Source of the DNA: Monocercomonoides exilis
Taxonomy: Eukaryota; Preaxostyla; Oxymonadida; Polymastigidae
Direction: 5' to 3'
DNA length: 64,000 bases
Assembly (NCBI GenBank): GCA_001643675.2
Contig: LSRY02000003.1
Coordinates: 1,788,001 to 1,852,000, forward strand
Part shown: piece after piece, positions 47,362 through 58,760 of the stretch
Position numbering within the stretch: the stretch's first letter is position 1
Layout of the letters: each line of letters starts with the position of its first letter
The notes under the pieces: model-generated
The model's database searches: none
Seen by the model: the letters and a program-made list of their open reading frames with translations, nothing else
What the model was told of the DNA's origin: nothing
Position numbers and translations under genes: made by a program

Positions 47362-47455
47362 ATTAAAGTGCATAAGCACCTTAATTATCAAGAAAGTGTT
47401 TCATCAATTCCTTCTCTTTTTGAGAGACGCCACAATCTATGGGTCAGTCGCCACA
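47362..47455 (+). repeat. DIRS left inverted terminal repeat
   Basis: The internal part, from ATCAATTCCTTCTC to CAGTCGCC (47403-47452), matches the complement of 51882-51931 with two changes. The outermost 40 bases differ from the right end, as is usual for DIRS elements. Confidence 0.9.
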
Positions 47456-47463
47456 TTTGATCA

Positions 47464-48378
47464 ATGATGTCTGCTTCACAATTCCCTCCGATTGTTGGAC
47501 TTACGCCGTCGGCTGATTCTGCAATGCAGCACAGTGGGGCGCAAAGCCAACCAGGGACCTTGTCACAACCTAACATCTTTTCTTCCTCTTCAATTTTTTC
47601 ACCTTCTTCATCGGAAGGTTTAGCACAGGAGTTGACCCCTTCAGCTGACAGAAAGGAGAATGATGATTTCTTAGACATATCACAACTTATTTGTCAGGAG
47701 TTTGAGGACATTTTCGGACAAACGCCGAATATTTCAATTTTTGATCTAAGGATTTCCCCAAGATCCGTTCAAGTTGTTGTTGAGGAGTATAAGACACAGG
47801 ATTTTAGCCCATTGTTATCTTAAGAACCACCCGCTTCCAAGAGAACAAAGGACTGGATTAACGATGCGTTAGATCAAACAGGTATTCATGTTGATACCTT
47901 CTAAAACCTAGCACTTCAAGCATTGCTCTTCGGACTGACTCATGAATTCACTTCAAAGGAAGAAACAAAATGAAGACTGGCTGATATTTTGATTATGATC
48001 ACCAAGGCTCTTCAAGAGGTATGAACGGTTCGAATTCGAGGCAGGCTTGGTTTCAGTGCTTCCACAGCGATGAGCACAGACGCTTCTACAGGAATTCTCA
48101 CAGAGAGACAGGAACTGATTCTCAAAGAAACAAGGCTGGAAGCCAAGCTAGAGAGAGGATTCCAGAGACCAGCACTTCCTATAACACGTGTTCAGGCTCC
48201 TGTTAAAGAACAACCAGGAACACTTCAAAGAAGATTTAGTTATCCCATTTCTCACACAAATACACGGTTTTTTCGGAGATACCCTAGGTCCTCAGCCCCC
48301 ACAAGAAGGCATCAATTCGGAAGAAGGAGGAACCAGAGCAGTTGGAGCAGGAGACCAGGGGTGCGTCAACAATTTTAG
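47464..48378 (+). pseudogene. DIRS gag-like ORF with four in-frame stops
   Basis: One frame stays protein-like from MMSASQFPPIVGL to the Arg/Ser-rich end (RRYPRSSAPTRRHQFGRRRN), about 305 codons. In-frame stops are TAA 47821, TAA 47902, TGA 47971 and TGA 48022, with no frameshift. All four can arise by a single C-to-T change from Gln (CAA) or Arg (CGA). The basic tail fits nucleic-acid binding. The end overlaps the reverse transcriptase frame. Confidence 0.6.
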
Positions 48379-50471
48379 GTCCAGTTCACGAGGAAACAGA
48401 GCAGAGGAGGCACATTGGAGGGAGAACCGCTTTGTTTCTCTCAGCATGGAAGCGAATCGGAGGAGAGAAATTGATAAGCAATGGAGTGCAGGCCATGTGG
48501 AAAAGCAAGCAGTCCAGGAAAGCTCTCAGCAGAGCGCAGTTCAAAGATGGAGCGTGTCTTCTCAACCAACAAAAGATCGAGGAATTCAAGAAAATATTAG
48601 AAGAACAGTTACGAACAGGAGTTGCTATTCCAATGGAGCAGAAGGAGGTCAAACACAGAAACAATTTGTCCCTCATTCAAAAGAAGTCAGGCAGCTGGAG
48701 ACAGATTCTCGATTGTCGGAAACTAAACGTAGCAGTGAAGAGAACACATTTCAAGTGCGACGGAGAAAAAACAGTAGAACGACTTAGAAGACGGAAAGAT
48801 TACGCAGTCTCCCTAGACTTGAAACAAGCTTATTATTTAATTCCAGTTTCAAGAGAACTAATTCCCTATCTTGCTTTCAGATTCATGGGAAAAGACTACT
48901 CCTTCAAAGGCATGCCTTTCGGCTTTGTAGATGCCCCGCGCCTGTTCACACATATAATGAGGAAGGTGACAGCGGAGATAAGAAGAAGATGGGATGTCAG
49001 AGTCGTTGCCTATTTGGACGATCTTCTTTTTCTGCATCTAGATCAAGAAGTCTTGAAGAAAATAATTCAGGAAATCATCTCGTTTCTAGAAAGCCTTGGC
49101 CTTCTGATAAACAAAAAGAAATGCAACCTCATACCGAGTTCGCAGTTCAGCTTCCTTGGATTCGAATGGAATACAACCAGCTTCGATGTGTGTCTAACGA
49201 AGGAAAGAAGAAAGGCAGTGCGAGAGCTGTGTCACAAGTGGGAGAGAAGGTGCATAAGAGCCAAGACCGTCAGAGTGAAGGATTTCGCATCATTCGTGGG
49301 AAAGCTCAGTGCAACGCGCTTCGTTCTTTCAGACGCATCTTCACACCTCCAATCCATCTACAAATTGTTGCAGAAAGGAGTTACGACAGGCGGACGGGAT
49401 GGAATGATGAAGCTGTATGCGTCAATCCTCCTACAGATAAGAAAATGGAGATGGATGTTGATGAAGAACCCCAGACGCAGACTAACTCCAGTGTTTATTC
49501 CAGAAGCAGTGCTAACCACAGATGCATCAGAAAGCTCCTGGGGAGCAACCCTCAGACTAAACAGAATGTCACTAGATTGACACAGTCGTTTTCCATTCGC
49601 AGTGAAAAACCAATTATTTAACTTCAGAGAACTAAAAGCTGTAGAACTTGCCCTAACACATTTTGCACCAATCCTAGCAGAAAACCGGATAGCACAGTTA
49701 CAACTTCGTTCAGACAAATCTTCAGTTGTTTTCAACGTGAAAAGATGGAATGCAGGAAGGAATCTCCTCCAAACACTCAAAAGGATATGGACATTGAAGG
49801 AGAAACTGAAAATAGTCCTGAAAGCAGTTCATCTCCCCGGATTTCGAAACACAAGAGCCGATGCTTTGTCCCGCCTGGAAAGAGCAGGAGACTACAGCAT
49901 TGCAGACAGCGAGCTCAAAGAAATCTTGTCTGTTCTTCAAATTACTCCAACGCTGGACGCCTTTGCAGCTCAACACAACCACAAAGTCGATCGTTGGTGC
50001 GGAATAGGAAGCCCATTGGGAGAAGACGGTCTAGCATATCCATGGAAGAACGAGTGCGTTCTGGCACACCCCCCAGTTCATCTGATACCAATGACGATTC
50101 CGAATGCACAGAAGGAGAGAGTACAAGTAGTATTACTCCTGCCGAACTGGAAGGGGCAGAACTGGGATGTATTATTGGAGAAGACGCCTCATCAGACATT
50201 CGAATGGAGGAGTCTGAGAACAGTACTGAGAAAGGGTCCATCAATTACAAACACAGGTGCATGTCTTTCTCCAGGCCGGTTGAAAGTCATATTGATCAAT
50301 CCACCAGAGGGAAAGGCGAGAGCTGGTGGAGAAGGGCGTTGGAAGAAAGATCTTTCTCAGTTTCATTGGCAGAGGAGTGCAGATCGGGAATTGCTCAGTC
50401 GACGTGGGATGGATATTTATTCGGCTTCGCGCATTTTGGAGAACAGTGGGAAAAGAGTGATATGGGCATAA
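48342..50471 (+). CDS. DIRS reverse transcriptase / RNase H
   Basis: The RT palm shows SLDLKQAYY (first Asp), GMPFGFVDAP and the catalytic YLDDLLF. RNase H follows with TTDASESSWGATL, ELKAVELAL, LRSDKSSVVF and NTRADALSR. The C-terminal region (TLDAFAAQHNHKVDRW ... PNWKGQNWDVLL) is the domain typical of DIRS/Ngaro polyproteins. One TGA at 49578-49580 interrupts the frame inside RNase H, where Trp or Arg would be expected. Otherwise about 709 codons are intact. The downstream recombinase gene overlaps its 3' end in another frame. Confidence 0.9.
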
Positions 50472-51682
50472 TTCCAGAGGATATTCATGAATGGGCCTTT
50501 CGATGTTCGAGTATTTTCATTACACTCAAAGACAATGGAATGAAACTGTCATGTTTGCAACTTATCCGCTCAGCGGTCTCATTCTTCACAAGCTTGGTTT
50601 TCAACACAAATTTGGGGGATATTCCTATAAAAAAAATATTGTTCAGAGGGTTTAGAAGAACGGAGATGACAAGAAAGAAGAAGATTCAAGAGATCTGGAA
50701 TCCGAAGACCATTTTGACATACTTTTCTAATCTTGGAGAAAATCAGAACTTGAGTTTCAAACATCTGACGATGAAAGCCATTGTGCTCACCATGCCATTC
50801 ACTGCGTGCAGGTTTTCAGAGTTGGAAAGAGTATATATGGAAAGATCAAGATTCGAGCATGAAGGAATATATCTAGACACTAGGCTAAAAACATCGCTTA
50901 ACCGAACAGAGATTGCTGTTCCTTTTTTAAATGAAAACATTTCAATTTGTCCAGCTTCGACCATTTAGGTTTTGTGGGAAGAGATACAGAAAAGAAAACC
51001 AGATGGAAATAAATTGTTTTTTAATACCGAAACTTTTCATCCTTTTACAGTGGAAGGTATTAGACGATTTGCAAAGGAGACTTTGAAGGAAGCAGGAATA
51101 CCAAGCCATTTCACTCCTTATTCAATAAAGGCTGCTACGCTTTCAACGCTAACGATGTCCGGAATACCACCAACTCAGATTGCGAAGTCTGCCCGTCTTT
51201 CACCTAGAACAGACACTTTGGTGAAGCATTATGTGAAGGCCAATCTTGCTTCAACCTTGGGGAAAGTGATTGCCTCAACCATGAATGTTCCCAGTGAAGA
51301 GTTAGCAAACAATCCGTGTGCAGAAAATGGTGTCAAGATGTGCGTCAGACCAGACAGAGACCAGAAGAACAAAAAGGAGAGACGAGAAATGGAATCTGGG
51401 ATGGTACTGAGGGATAAGAAGCGCTAGATGAAGCCAGGTTTGAGTGAGGAAGAAGCTAAAAATTCTTTTGAATTCCCTTCCAGAGTTGACGAGCCTGATG
51501 AGGAGATGGAGGAACAGAAGTCACTTGGAGAACAATTCATTATTCGAACAAGATCACAAGCAAAAAAGGAGGAAGAGAGCAACAAAGCAAAGAAGACGCA
51601 CACTGTGGTAGTTATGATGGCTTCATCATCCAACGAATTGATTCTCTCAAAAAGAGAAGGAATTGATGAAACACTTTCTTGA
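50240..51682 (+). CDS. DIRS tyrosine recombinase with two TAG codons
   Basis: The N-terminal SAM-like part includes GIAQSTWDGYLFGFAHF. Catalytic box I is TACRFSELERV (Arg). Box II reads YSIKAATLSTLTMSG, so the usual HxxR appears as YxxK. The nucleophile is in LVKHYVK. The frame passes TAG at 50966-50968 (between box I and box II) and TAG at 51425-51427. Beyond the second, coding continues (PGLSEEEAKNSFEFPSRVDE) to a TGA inside the ICR at 51680-51682. Its product would integrate the circular DNA without a target duplication. If TAG is a stop, the enzyme is split. Confidence 0.85.
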
Positions 51683-51743
51683 TAATTAAGGTGCTTATGC
51701 ACTTTAATTAAAAAAGAAAGTGGAGAATCAATTCCTTCTCTTT
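51643..51743 (-). repeat. DIRS internal complementary region
   Basis: 101 bp: 51643-51708 complements the left end and 51706-51743 complements the right end, sharing one AAT. It overlaps the 3' end of the recombinase reading frame. In DIRS elements this region templates the joining of the ends into a circle. Confidence 0.93.
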
Positions 51744-51953
51744 GCCCACCACCGTTTTCACTCCCACCCTTTGAAGTTCTGTTTTCAAAACTGTTAATGT
51801 TTTTGTTGTTCCTTCTCTTTGCGCTTTTTGGTTTTGTAAGCGCAAAGCGGTTTTTTATCCAATTCACCAAAACACACAAATGGGCGACTGATTCATAGAT
51901 TGTGGCGTCTCTCAAAAAGAGAAGGAATTGATTCTCCACTTTCTTTTTTAATT
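51744..51953 (-). repeat. DIRS right end and inverted terminal repeat
   Basis: 51882-51931 is the inverted match to the left repeat. 51916-51953 is matched by the ICR. A small stem (GCGCTTTTTGG...GTAAGCGC) lies near 51820-51845. Confidence 0.85.
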
Positions 51954-52342
51954 AAAATCTATATTTCAAAAAAAGAAAGATAGAAAGGAAAGATAGAAAA
52001 GTGAATAAAAACAACTGTTTCTTCAAACATTTATTTCAATATTCATCATTCACATAATATCTTAAATGTCTCAAAAGTTATGGATGAAAGAACAAGTTTC
52101 ATGATTTACTCCCATTAATTTCATTATTTCAAACACAAACAGCATGACAGCTCTTCCCTCATCTTTATTTGGAACAATATTCTTTGGGTTGCCGGAACAA
52201 AGCAACGAAATAAGAGATTTGAGGTTTGTTGCAAGTCATTCCAATGGAAATTTTGTGAAAAATTTTTTGTAGACAAACTATTCCCCAAAATATAACTGTA
52301 AGTCATGAAGACTGTTCAACAAGTTATATCGAAGCAAGAGTA
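51954..52342. other. flank between DIRS and DDE transposase, nothing recognised
   Basis: AT-rich. It may contain the left end of the DDE element, but no terminal repeat could be paired. Confidence 0.45.
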
Positions 52343-54396
52343 ATGCAAAACACTTCAATAGACAAAGATCAATCAGATTCAAACTCACTTTCAAACTACA
52401 CTCCTTCAAAAAGGAAAATAAGTTCTGAAAGCTTCAACAGCAGAGAATTAGTAGAGCGAGATCAATATTCCTCTTTTGACAATTCTGATAATTCTCCAAC
52501 TGAATTATCGAAGGCAGCAAAATCTGAGAAGAGGAGCAAGCCTGAACAGCTGAAAGCTTCAAGCAATGAAACAAAACTTAAGAAGAAAAAAGGAATGGTT
52601 GCTTCAAAAAGAAATAAATTCCCTGATTCCAACTCATTGAAAGAGAGAAGAGATTTACAACTTGAAGAAATTGATCATATGGATATTCATTCCGAAATAA
52701 ACGAGGATGATGATGAAGCCTACCGAATTCTATTTGACTCTCTTTTGAATAACCCAGACGATGAACATCTTCGGCTTCCAATTGACTTTCTTATAAAATT
52801 AGGCAACATAGTTCAATCGGAAATTAGCTCTATTCCAAAGCAGGGTCCAAAGAAAAGATTGACAACACACGACGAAATAGTTGTTTATTTGGAATGGCTT
52901 TCCAGCAAAACAACGTTAAAAAGGATTGCCTTTTCTCTTGGAATTTCAGAATCAATGGCTTGCAATTCGATCAAGAACATAAGACCTTTTTTATAAAATG
53001 CACTGGAAAAGATGTTCATCAATCCTCCAAGACCTCAATCTCCTTTGAATGAAGACTATCCGCAAGTTGCTCTTTTGGTTGATGCGACAACCATCAAAGT
53101 TTCTGCTCCTCCAATCCCACTTGAAGATTCGAAGCTTCTATACGATGGACACCATCAAGTTTACAGAATGAAATTTGAAGTTGCTGTTTCCGCGTGGTAT
53201 CCACATAAAGCTTTATTTGTATCAAATTCAGTAATGGGAGGTGTTCATGATGTGGCTTTATTTCGTGAAGGAAAAGAAAGATATGTTCAATATTTGAAAA
53301 TGACTGACAAAGAAAAAGAAAAAAATTTCAGCACTCTACACACATACAAATGGGCAGTAGTTGCAGATAAAGGCTATCAGGGTCATTTCACGGATATCGA
53401 TGTTATAACACAAATTAAAAAACACTCTATAAACAGCAAATTATCTTCATTTCAAAGAAAATTCTGTTTGACACATTCAACATTCAGTTCATGTTCATCA
53501 ACTAACTCTTTACCATGCAATTCATCGTTGAGCTCATCTTCTCCATCCACATCTTCATCTTCCTCTCCTTCTTTGGCTTCATCATTTTTATTAGGAACTT
53601 CTTCTTCCTCTTGCTCTCCTTCTCCTTATTTTACTATCTCCGATGATATTTCCTCTTCAGCATCATTAGAATTTGCTGAGATTAGATATTCATCAGATTC
53701 TACGTTCAACTCTTTTTAAATTCTGAAATTTCCACATCGTCTTCTGCTGTCCCATGTTCAGCATCTGAAATGCCTCAATCTTTTTCATTATCTTCCACAT
53801 CAAATCCATCGTCTGCATTCTTGCCTCTCTCGAAATCAGGTTTCACAAATCAAGATCAAACTCCTTCTTCTTCATCATTATTTTCTCCTTCATCTTCAGT
53901 TCATCAAACTTCGTTAACAAGTTCAAATCCTTTATCCCCTTCTTCAATTCTCAATTCATCTTTTTCTTTGGCTCTTTCACCTGTACCGAATTCATGTTCA
54001 CAAAATTCTTTAAATACGTCTTTCACAACTTCATGCTCAAACATCAACTCAACATATCCCTGCGCATCACACCCTCCTCTTCCTTCTTCAAATGCAAGTA
54101 ATTCTTTGATTTCTTCAACTTGTAACAAAAGTCAATCTCAAGACAGAATGGAAAAGTCAATCGAAAATTTCAACAAAAGTCTAGCAAAGTTCAGAATCCC
54201 AGTGGAATGGTTTTTTGGCAGACTGAAAAAGTTATGCCTCAGACTATCGGATATGTATACAGGTGGAAAACAGAATATTGATGCAGATGCAAAAATAGCG
54301 TGTTGGCTAACCAACATCGTTATTGACAGTAATTCTTTGGAACCAGCTGATGGAGTATTCTATAGAAAAGTGACAGAATACTCCATCAGAAATTAG
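52343..54396 (+). CDS. PIF/Harbinger-like DDE transposase (DDE_Tnp_4 type), interrupted
   Basis: An N-terminal Ser/Lys-rich region precedes a helix-turn-helix (LKRIAFSLGISESMACNSIK). Catalytic pieces are LLVDATTIKV (D1), GGVHDVALFRE, WAVVADKGYQG (D2) and IPVEWFFGRLKKL (E). The frame crosses TAA at 52994-52996 (RPFL-stop-NALEK) without a shift. It then moves by -1 at a T5A3 run near 53716. Between D2 and E lies an unusual Ser-rich insert of about 240 residues. After TAG 54394-54396 another 39 protein-like codons follow to TAA 54514, so the true end may be there. Probably damaged, or read with TAR as Gln plus one indel. Confidence 0.8.
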
Positions 54397-54515
54397 ATGG
54401 AAAAAAAATTGATAAAGGAGATCAACTATAAAGCCAGTTCAGAAAGAAAATTGATAAGAAAAATGTCAAATTCTTATAGCACTAACAGTTTTCCAATGCC
54501 TAGAAATACTATTTA

Positions 54516-54958
54516 ATTATCTCAATTGTTTCTATTTCTGGAAGTTTTTATTGAATGTTATTTAAACATGTCATTTGAATTCATGAGAAGTTATGTCGTG
54601 TTTTCTTTTCAATCATTTAGTACTATCGAATAAAACATTTTCATTACATGTTCGTTACATAATATTTTCTGTTTCTCCAAACTCATCCAATATAAATTTT
54701 CGAACAACTTTTTTTTAGCAACTGATCAAATTATTACTATCAACAAATTGTTGAATAATATTAATGGTGAACGTTTTTTTATTGAATTAATAAAACACTT
54801 ATTTTTTTAACATCCTTTCTGTAATTTTAGAAAGCAAAAATATAAGTGGAAAATTGAAGATCTTCCCATAATTTTTATTTAATTTGAAATTTGTTGGTGA
54901 AACTTAAAATAACTGCCTTATTTTCAATTTTTCTAAAAAATTTCAAAATTTCTTGATT
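54516..54958. other. AT-rich intergenic, nothing recognised
   Basis: Lies between the DDE gene and the left target duplication of the large hAT element. Confidence 0.5.
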
Positions 54959-55023
54959 ATTTCAAATAAACCTCGGCGTCACCCTGAAAAACAGAATCAT
55001 TCGTCAGTCACTTCGTCACTCAG

Positions 55024-55027
<4 letters not shown>

Positions 55028-55065
<38 letters not shown>
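55028..55065. repeat. poly-T run, 38 bases
   Basis: Uninterrupted T homopolymer about 60 bp inside the left end of the hAT element. Confidence 0.98.
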
Positions 55066-55069
<4 letters not shown>

Positions 55070-55089
55070 GAAAAATAATATTTGATTCT

Positions 55090-55679
55090 TTTTTATGCAA
55101 TCGATTATTGTTTTTGATAATGTTTTAAAAAATGAAAAAAATGTTAAAATAGACCCATTCTAAAATTTTAAAAATATATTGTCTGACTTTTGAAAATGGA
55201 AAACATCAAATTCTCTTAATTTTTGATAGAGCTAATAAGGAATGCTGCACACCTCAATAATAAACATGAAAATTATATTCAAACATTCTGGATTCCTACG
55301 GGAACAGAAACATTTTTTAAAGATCAGTATAGTGGAAAAACATGATGTCATTATTCATAATCTAAGAAAAAAGAAGTTGAAACTTTCACAAGTTTGATCA
55401 AGAATTTCTAATCTCTTTATCTATCCATTTTATTACATTTTATTGTTTTGCTTTTGTTGTTTGATATCTTTCATTTTTTGCTTTCAAACATATTTTCAAT
55501 GCACTGTTCATTGCTTTTTTCAACTTTTTCTTCTTTTTTATTCATCACCGCTTTTCATCAAAAGTGAACAAAACGCAATGATTGTGAAAAATGTGTTCAC
55601 TATTTAATGATTATCCATTATCATCTTATTTAAGTTCTTTGCCTCTCAGTTCTCTGACTGCTGTGATTTTTCATTCATT
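55090..55679. other. AT-rich interior of hAT element, no gene seen
   Basis: No frame or repeat that I can support. Confidence 0.5.
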
Positions 55680-56100
55680 GCACTTCTGCCTTTCAGAACG
55701 AAATTCATTCATGTTGCAGTAGCACATACTCAGCCTCCTCCCCATCGAATAATTCGTCTTCTTCGGTTGGCGACTTTTTTAAGCCAGGGTGGTGGCATTG
55801 CTTTGAAAAGGAAGCACTCAGCACCTTCGTGAAGAGCGTCTTTGATGCAACCATGGTCTCTTCTGCAGAGCGCAAACAGTGGGACAACTACTAAAGATCA
55901 TTGCATTTAAGACTCCATATCACGCAGACATTAATGAATAGCTTCGCTTCTTTCTTCTAACGCTTATTCAAAATCATTTTCTTCTTTCTGAGCTTTTCAT
56001 CCTCTTCGATCTTCGTCAAACAAACAAAAGAATTTCAATTGGAATGTCTGCTCTTCTTTCACTTCCTTGTCTTCCTTCTTTTCATTTTCTTTGTTATTGT
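55680..56100 (+). pseudogene. possible captured coding fragment
   Basis: FFKPGWWHCFEKEALSTFVK followed by SVFDATMVSSAERKQWDNY is protein-like and GC-richer than its flanks. The frame then meets TAA and continues plausibly (RSLHLRLHITQTLMNSFASF) to a second TAA. Family not recognised. Confidence 0.3.
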
Positions 56101-56119
56101 TGTTATAATTGTTTTTTTT

Positions 56120-56890
56120 CAAAAAATCAAATTTGATTCAATTTTTGTTGGGAAATCCTCAATATTTGATTTTTAAATTGAGAAATTTCCTTTCATCTTT
56201 TCCTTTTTTTTAAGTTTTTTTGATAATTGTGTTTAATGTTAAAAATCGTTCTATCATTTGCTTCCTTATGCTTTTATTAATTAAATGATGTAAAGTTGAC
56301 CTCAAATTCCAATCAATTAAGTGTTTTGAAAGTTATTAATTAAAAATTGGATAAAGGATATTCTGAGCAATTTGGAGCATTGGCATTTTTGCACGGAATC
56401 GAACATGACAGAAAACTACCATTTTCCCAGAGGCGTTGTACTTATAATCCCGTGAATGTTTGTAAAAATTACAATATTTTCAAAAAACATAAACTGAAAG
56501 AAAATTTCTATCATTTTAAAAATCATCTTTTTTCATATTAAAGGCACTAGGATTTAATATATTTGCTTTCTCAACGAACATCGAAACCTCCTTTTCATTT
56601 GCATCTTGTCTTTTGCATAATCCATTTTTGATAATAAATAATGATCATGATATTTTATATTCATTTTTATATATGAGGAAATTAGCACGTTCTCCTCTTT
56701 TGAGCAAGTCGTTTGTTCCGATATGCATGTAATTTTATTCTTGGCTTGAAGTTGTTCCTCCTTGAAATGCTGATCAGTCCATGGAAATTGACAGTTACAT
56801 CAATTTTCAACTGATCGCGAAAAAGTCTTCCAAATTTCAATCGGATTTGAAAAAGAATACACAAGAATGCAGCAACTTTTATGAGGGAAA
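56120..56890. other. AT-rich interior of hAT element, no gene seen
   Basis: Short open frames only (for example 56347-56541), without recognisable features. Confidence 0.4.
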
Positions 56891-56899
56891 GAAGAAAAG

Positions 56900-57754
56900 C
56901 GGTGCAGATGCATTTTTCACTGCGACACAAACAGCTGGAGTGAACTTTCATTCTGTCGAGCAACAGAAGAGAAGTACAATTTGGCCATCACGAAGCTCAA
57001 CCGGTTCTTCGAAATGCGACATCTCGATCTCATCTGCAGCAACGGAATTGAATTTTGGCGAGCCACTGTACACTTTGCGAAAGAGGGCACAGAAGATGAT
57101 TTTCCGAAGCAGGACATGATTGCGCTGGCAGAGCTGTGGAGAGAAGGCTGCGGGTGGCTGGTGCCTGACGGGGCAGCGGTGTTCTTTGCGAAGAAGGAAG
57201 ACGGAGGCATTTTGGACGAGGTTCCTCTGCTGGTTGAAAAGCGGGTGTTTGCGATGCTGCAGACGAAGCCTCTTTTTCCGGTGAAGATAAACTTTGTGCT
57301 TGACGTATTGTTGTACTGCTATCCAGTCATTCTGAGGGAGAATAGCAGCCTTTTTGATTCGCTAGTGCATATGGGAAACAGTGAAGCCACGATCGATTAT
57401 GTTGCACATTCTGTGGGGTATGGGCAGATACAAGCAGATGAGCACATTTTGGAACAACGGGAGAGAGACAGAGAGAAAGAAGAAAACAACGAAGAAAAAA
57501 ACCCCAGTGGTTAACGATGCAATGCTTTCAGATGTTGAGCTGCTTCATGCCGCGCTGCAGCTGGGATGTCAGTACATTGAAGAGAATGCATTCAACTATT
57601 TTAGCTCTGCCTGGTTGAAATACTGGCTGGAGAATATGTTTGTACAAAGTAGCTGTTTGAGGAGCTGATGTGCCTGTCGCTCAGAGAGGAAAGAGCAGTT
57701 GTGTGGCAAAGGTGAAACAAGAGAGAAGGAGATGAAGGGGAAGAAGAAGAAGAA

Positions 57755-57786
<32 letters not shown>

Positions 57787-58760
57787 AGTGGAAGAAGAAG
57801 AAGAACCTAAAGTTATTCTTCGAGGAGTTGAAGAAGAAGAAGAAGAATGTTTAGGTGTTTGTTTTATTCTTCTTCTTGGTGTTTGAGTGGATGACGATAC
57901 AAGCAAAGGTTGTTTATCTGCTATTGGACTCTTATCGAAATTAGAATTCTTATCATTTTGAATGGAAGAAGAAGAAGAAGAAGTAGGAGAACAAAATGAA
58001 GAAGAAGAAGAGGAGGAGGAGGAAGAGGAAGAGGAAGAGGAAGAAAAAAAGGAAGAGGAAGAGGAAAAGGAAGAGGAAGAGGAAAAGGAAGAGGAAGAGG
58101 AAGAGGAGGAGGAAGAGGAAGAGGAAGAGGAAGAGGAAGAGGAAGAATTGCTAACATGGCGATGTTGAGAGGAAGAAGAGGAAGGAGAAGAGGAAGGAGA
58201 AGGAGAAGAAGAAGAAGAAGATGATGATGATGATGAAGAATGAGAGGGAGAAGAAGAAAACAAAAAAGAGGAAGAAGAAGAAGAAGAAGAAGAAGAAGAA
58301 GAAGAAGAATGCTGGGTGAGAAGAAAAGGGAAATGACAAAGTATATCATCGAGTAGAAACAAAGTGAACATCAAAATATGAACGGAAATAACAATCAAAA
58401 GCAAACAGAACGAGAATGAAGGTTAGTTAGCATCTTCAACTTTTTCAACTTCTTTTCCTCCTCCTGCTCTCTTCCATTTGAATTCACCGTGGGGTTTCCG
58501 TTCGTGCTGTCATTGTCTGCGGAGCAGCTGCTTGTGCAGATGACGTGTGAGGCGCATCGTGTGGCGATAGCGTTTCTATCAGAAGAAATGAGGAAAGAAG
58601 CTCGTGAAATGAAGAAGAAGATGGAGAAGATGTGGATGAAGAAGAAGAAAGAGAAAGAGAAAGAGAAAGATACGAAGAATACTTTAATAGATGAGTTGAG
58701 AATGGAATTTCAAAAAAAGAGTAGAGAAGTGGAAGAGTTGATGAGAACAGTAAAATTTTA
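56900..58760 (+). pseudogene. captured helical gene, family unknown, broken
   Basis: Part 1 (to 57514) encodes YNLAITKLNRFFEMRHLDLI and DMIALAELWREGCGWLVPDG, then FAMLQTKPLFPVKINFVLDV. The frame then shifts at an A7C4 run near 57495 and continues as DAMLSDVELLHAALQLGCQY. A 580-bp GAA tract interrupts it. Part 2 (58484-58760) has LSAEQLLVQMTCEAHRVAIA, then a Lys/Glu coiled coil and FKKKSREVEELMRTVKF-like end. The GC content is well above the element's own DNA. It looks like one host gene carried by the hAT element and decaying. Confidence 0.5.
57735..58320. repeat. GAA/GAGGAA microsatellite tract
   Basis: Purine-only on the + strand for most of its length, with a short unique interruption near 57840-57965. 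Produces spurious poly-Ser/poly-Glu frames on both strands. Confidence 0.95.

Larger units (their letters stand above)
47362..51953 (+). mobile_element. DIRS-type tyrosine-recombinase retroelement, complete structure
   Basis: 4,592 bp with split inverted terminal repeats and an internal complementary region (ICR). The ICR (51643-51743) is the complement of the left end (47362-47427, 66/66 bases) fused to the complement of the right end (51916-51953, 38/38 bases). The two parts overlap by the trinucleotide AAT (ATT on the other strand). ATT stands at both ends of the element. This is exactly what a circular DIRS intermediate requires. Three genes lie in between: gag-like, reverse transcriptase/RNase H and tyrosine recombinase. 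No long terminal repeats, no DDE integrase, no target duplication. Confidence 0.93.

Noticed and set aside
47362-51953. LTR retrotransposon or retrovirus-like element
   Set aside because: No direct long terminal repeats and no DDE integrase. A tyrosine recombinase and an internal complementary region are present instead.
51700-51953. Separate small MITE inserted next to the DIRS element
   Set aside because: Its inverted ends are exactly explained as the right half of the ICR and the right terminus of the DIRS element.
57601-58404. Long poly-Ser protein on the - strand
   Set aside because: Translation of the GAA tract with no non-repetitive core.
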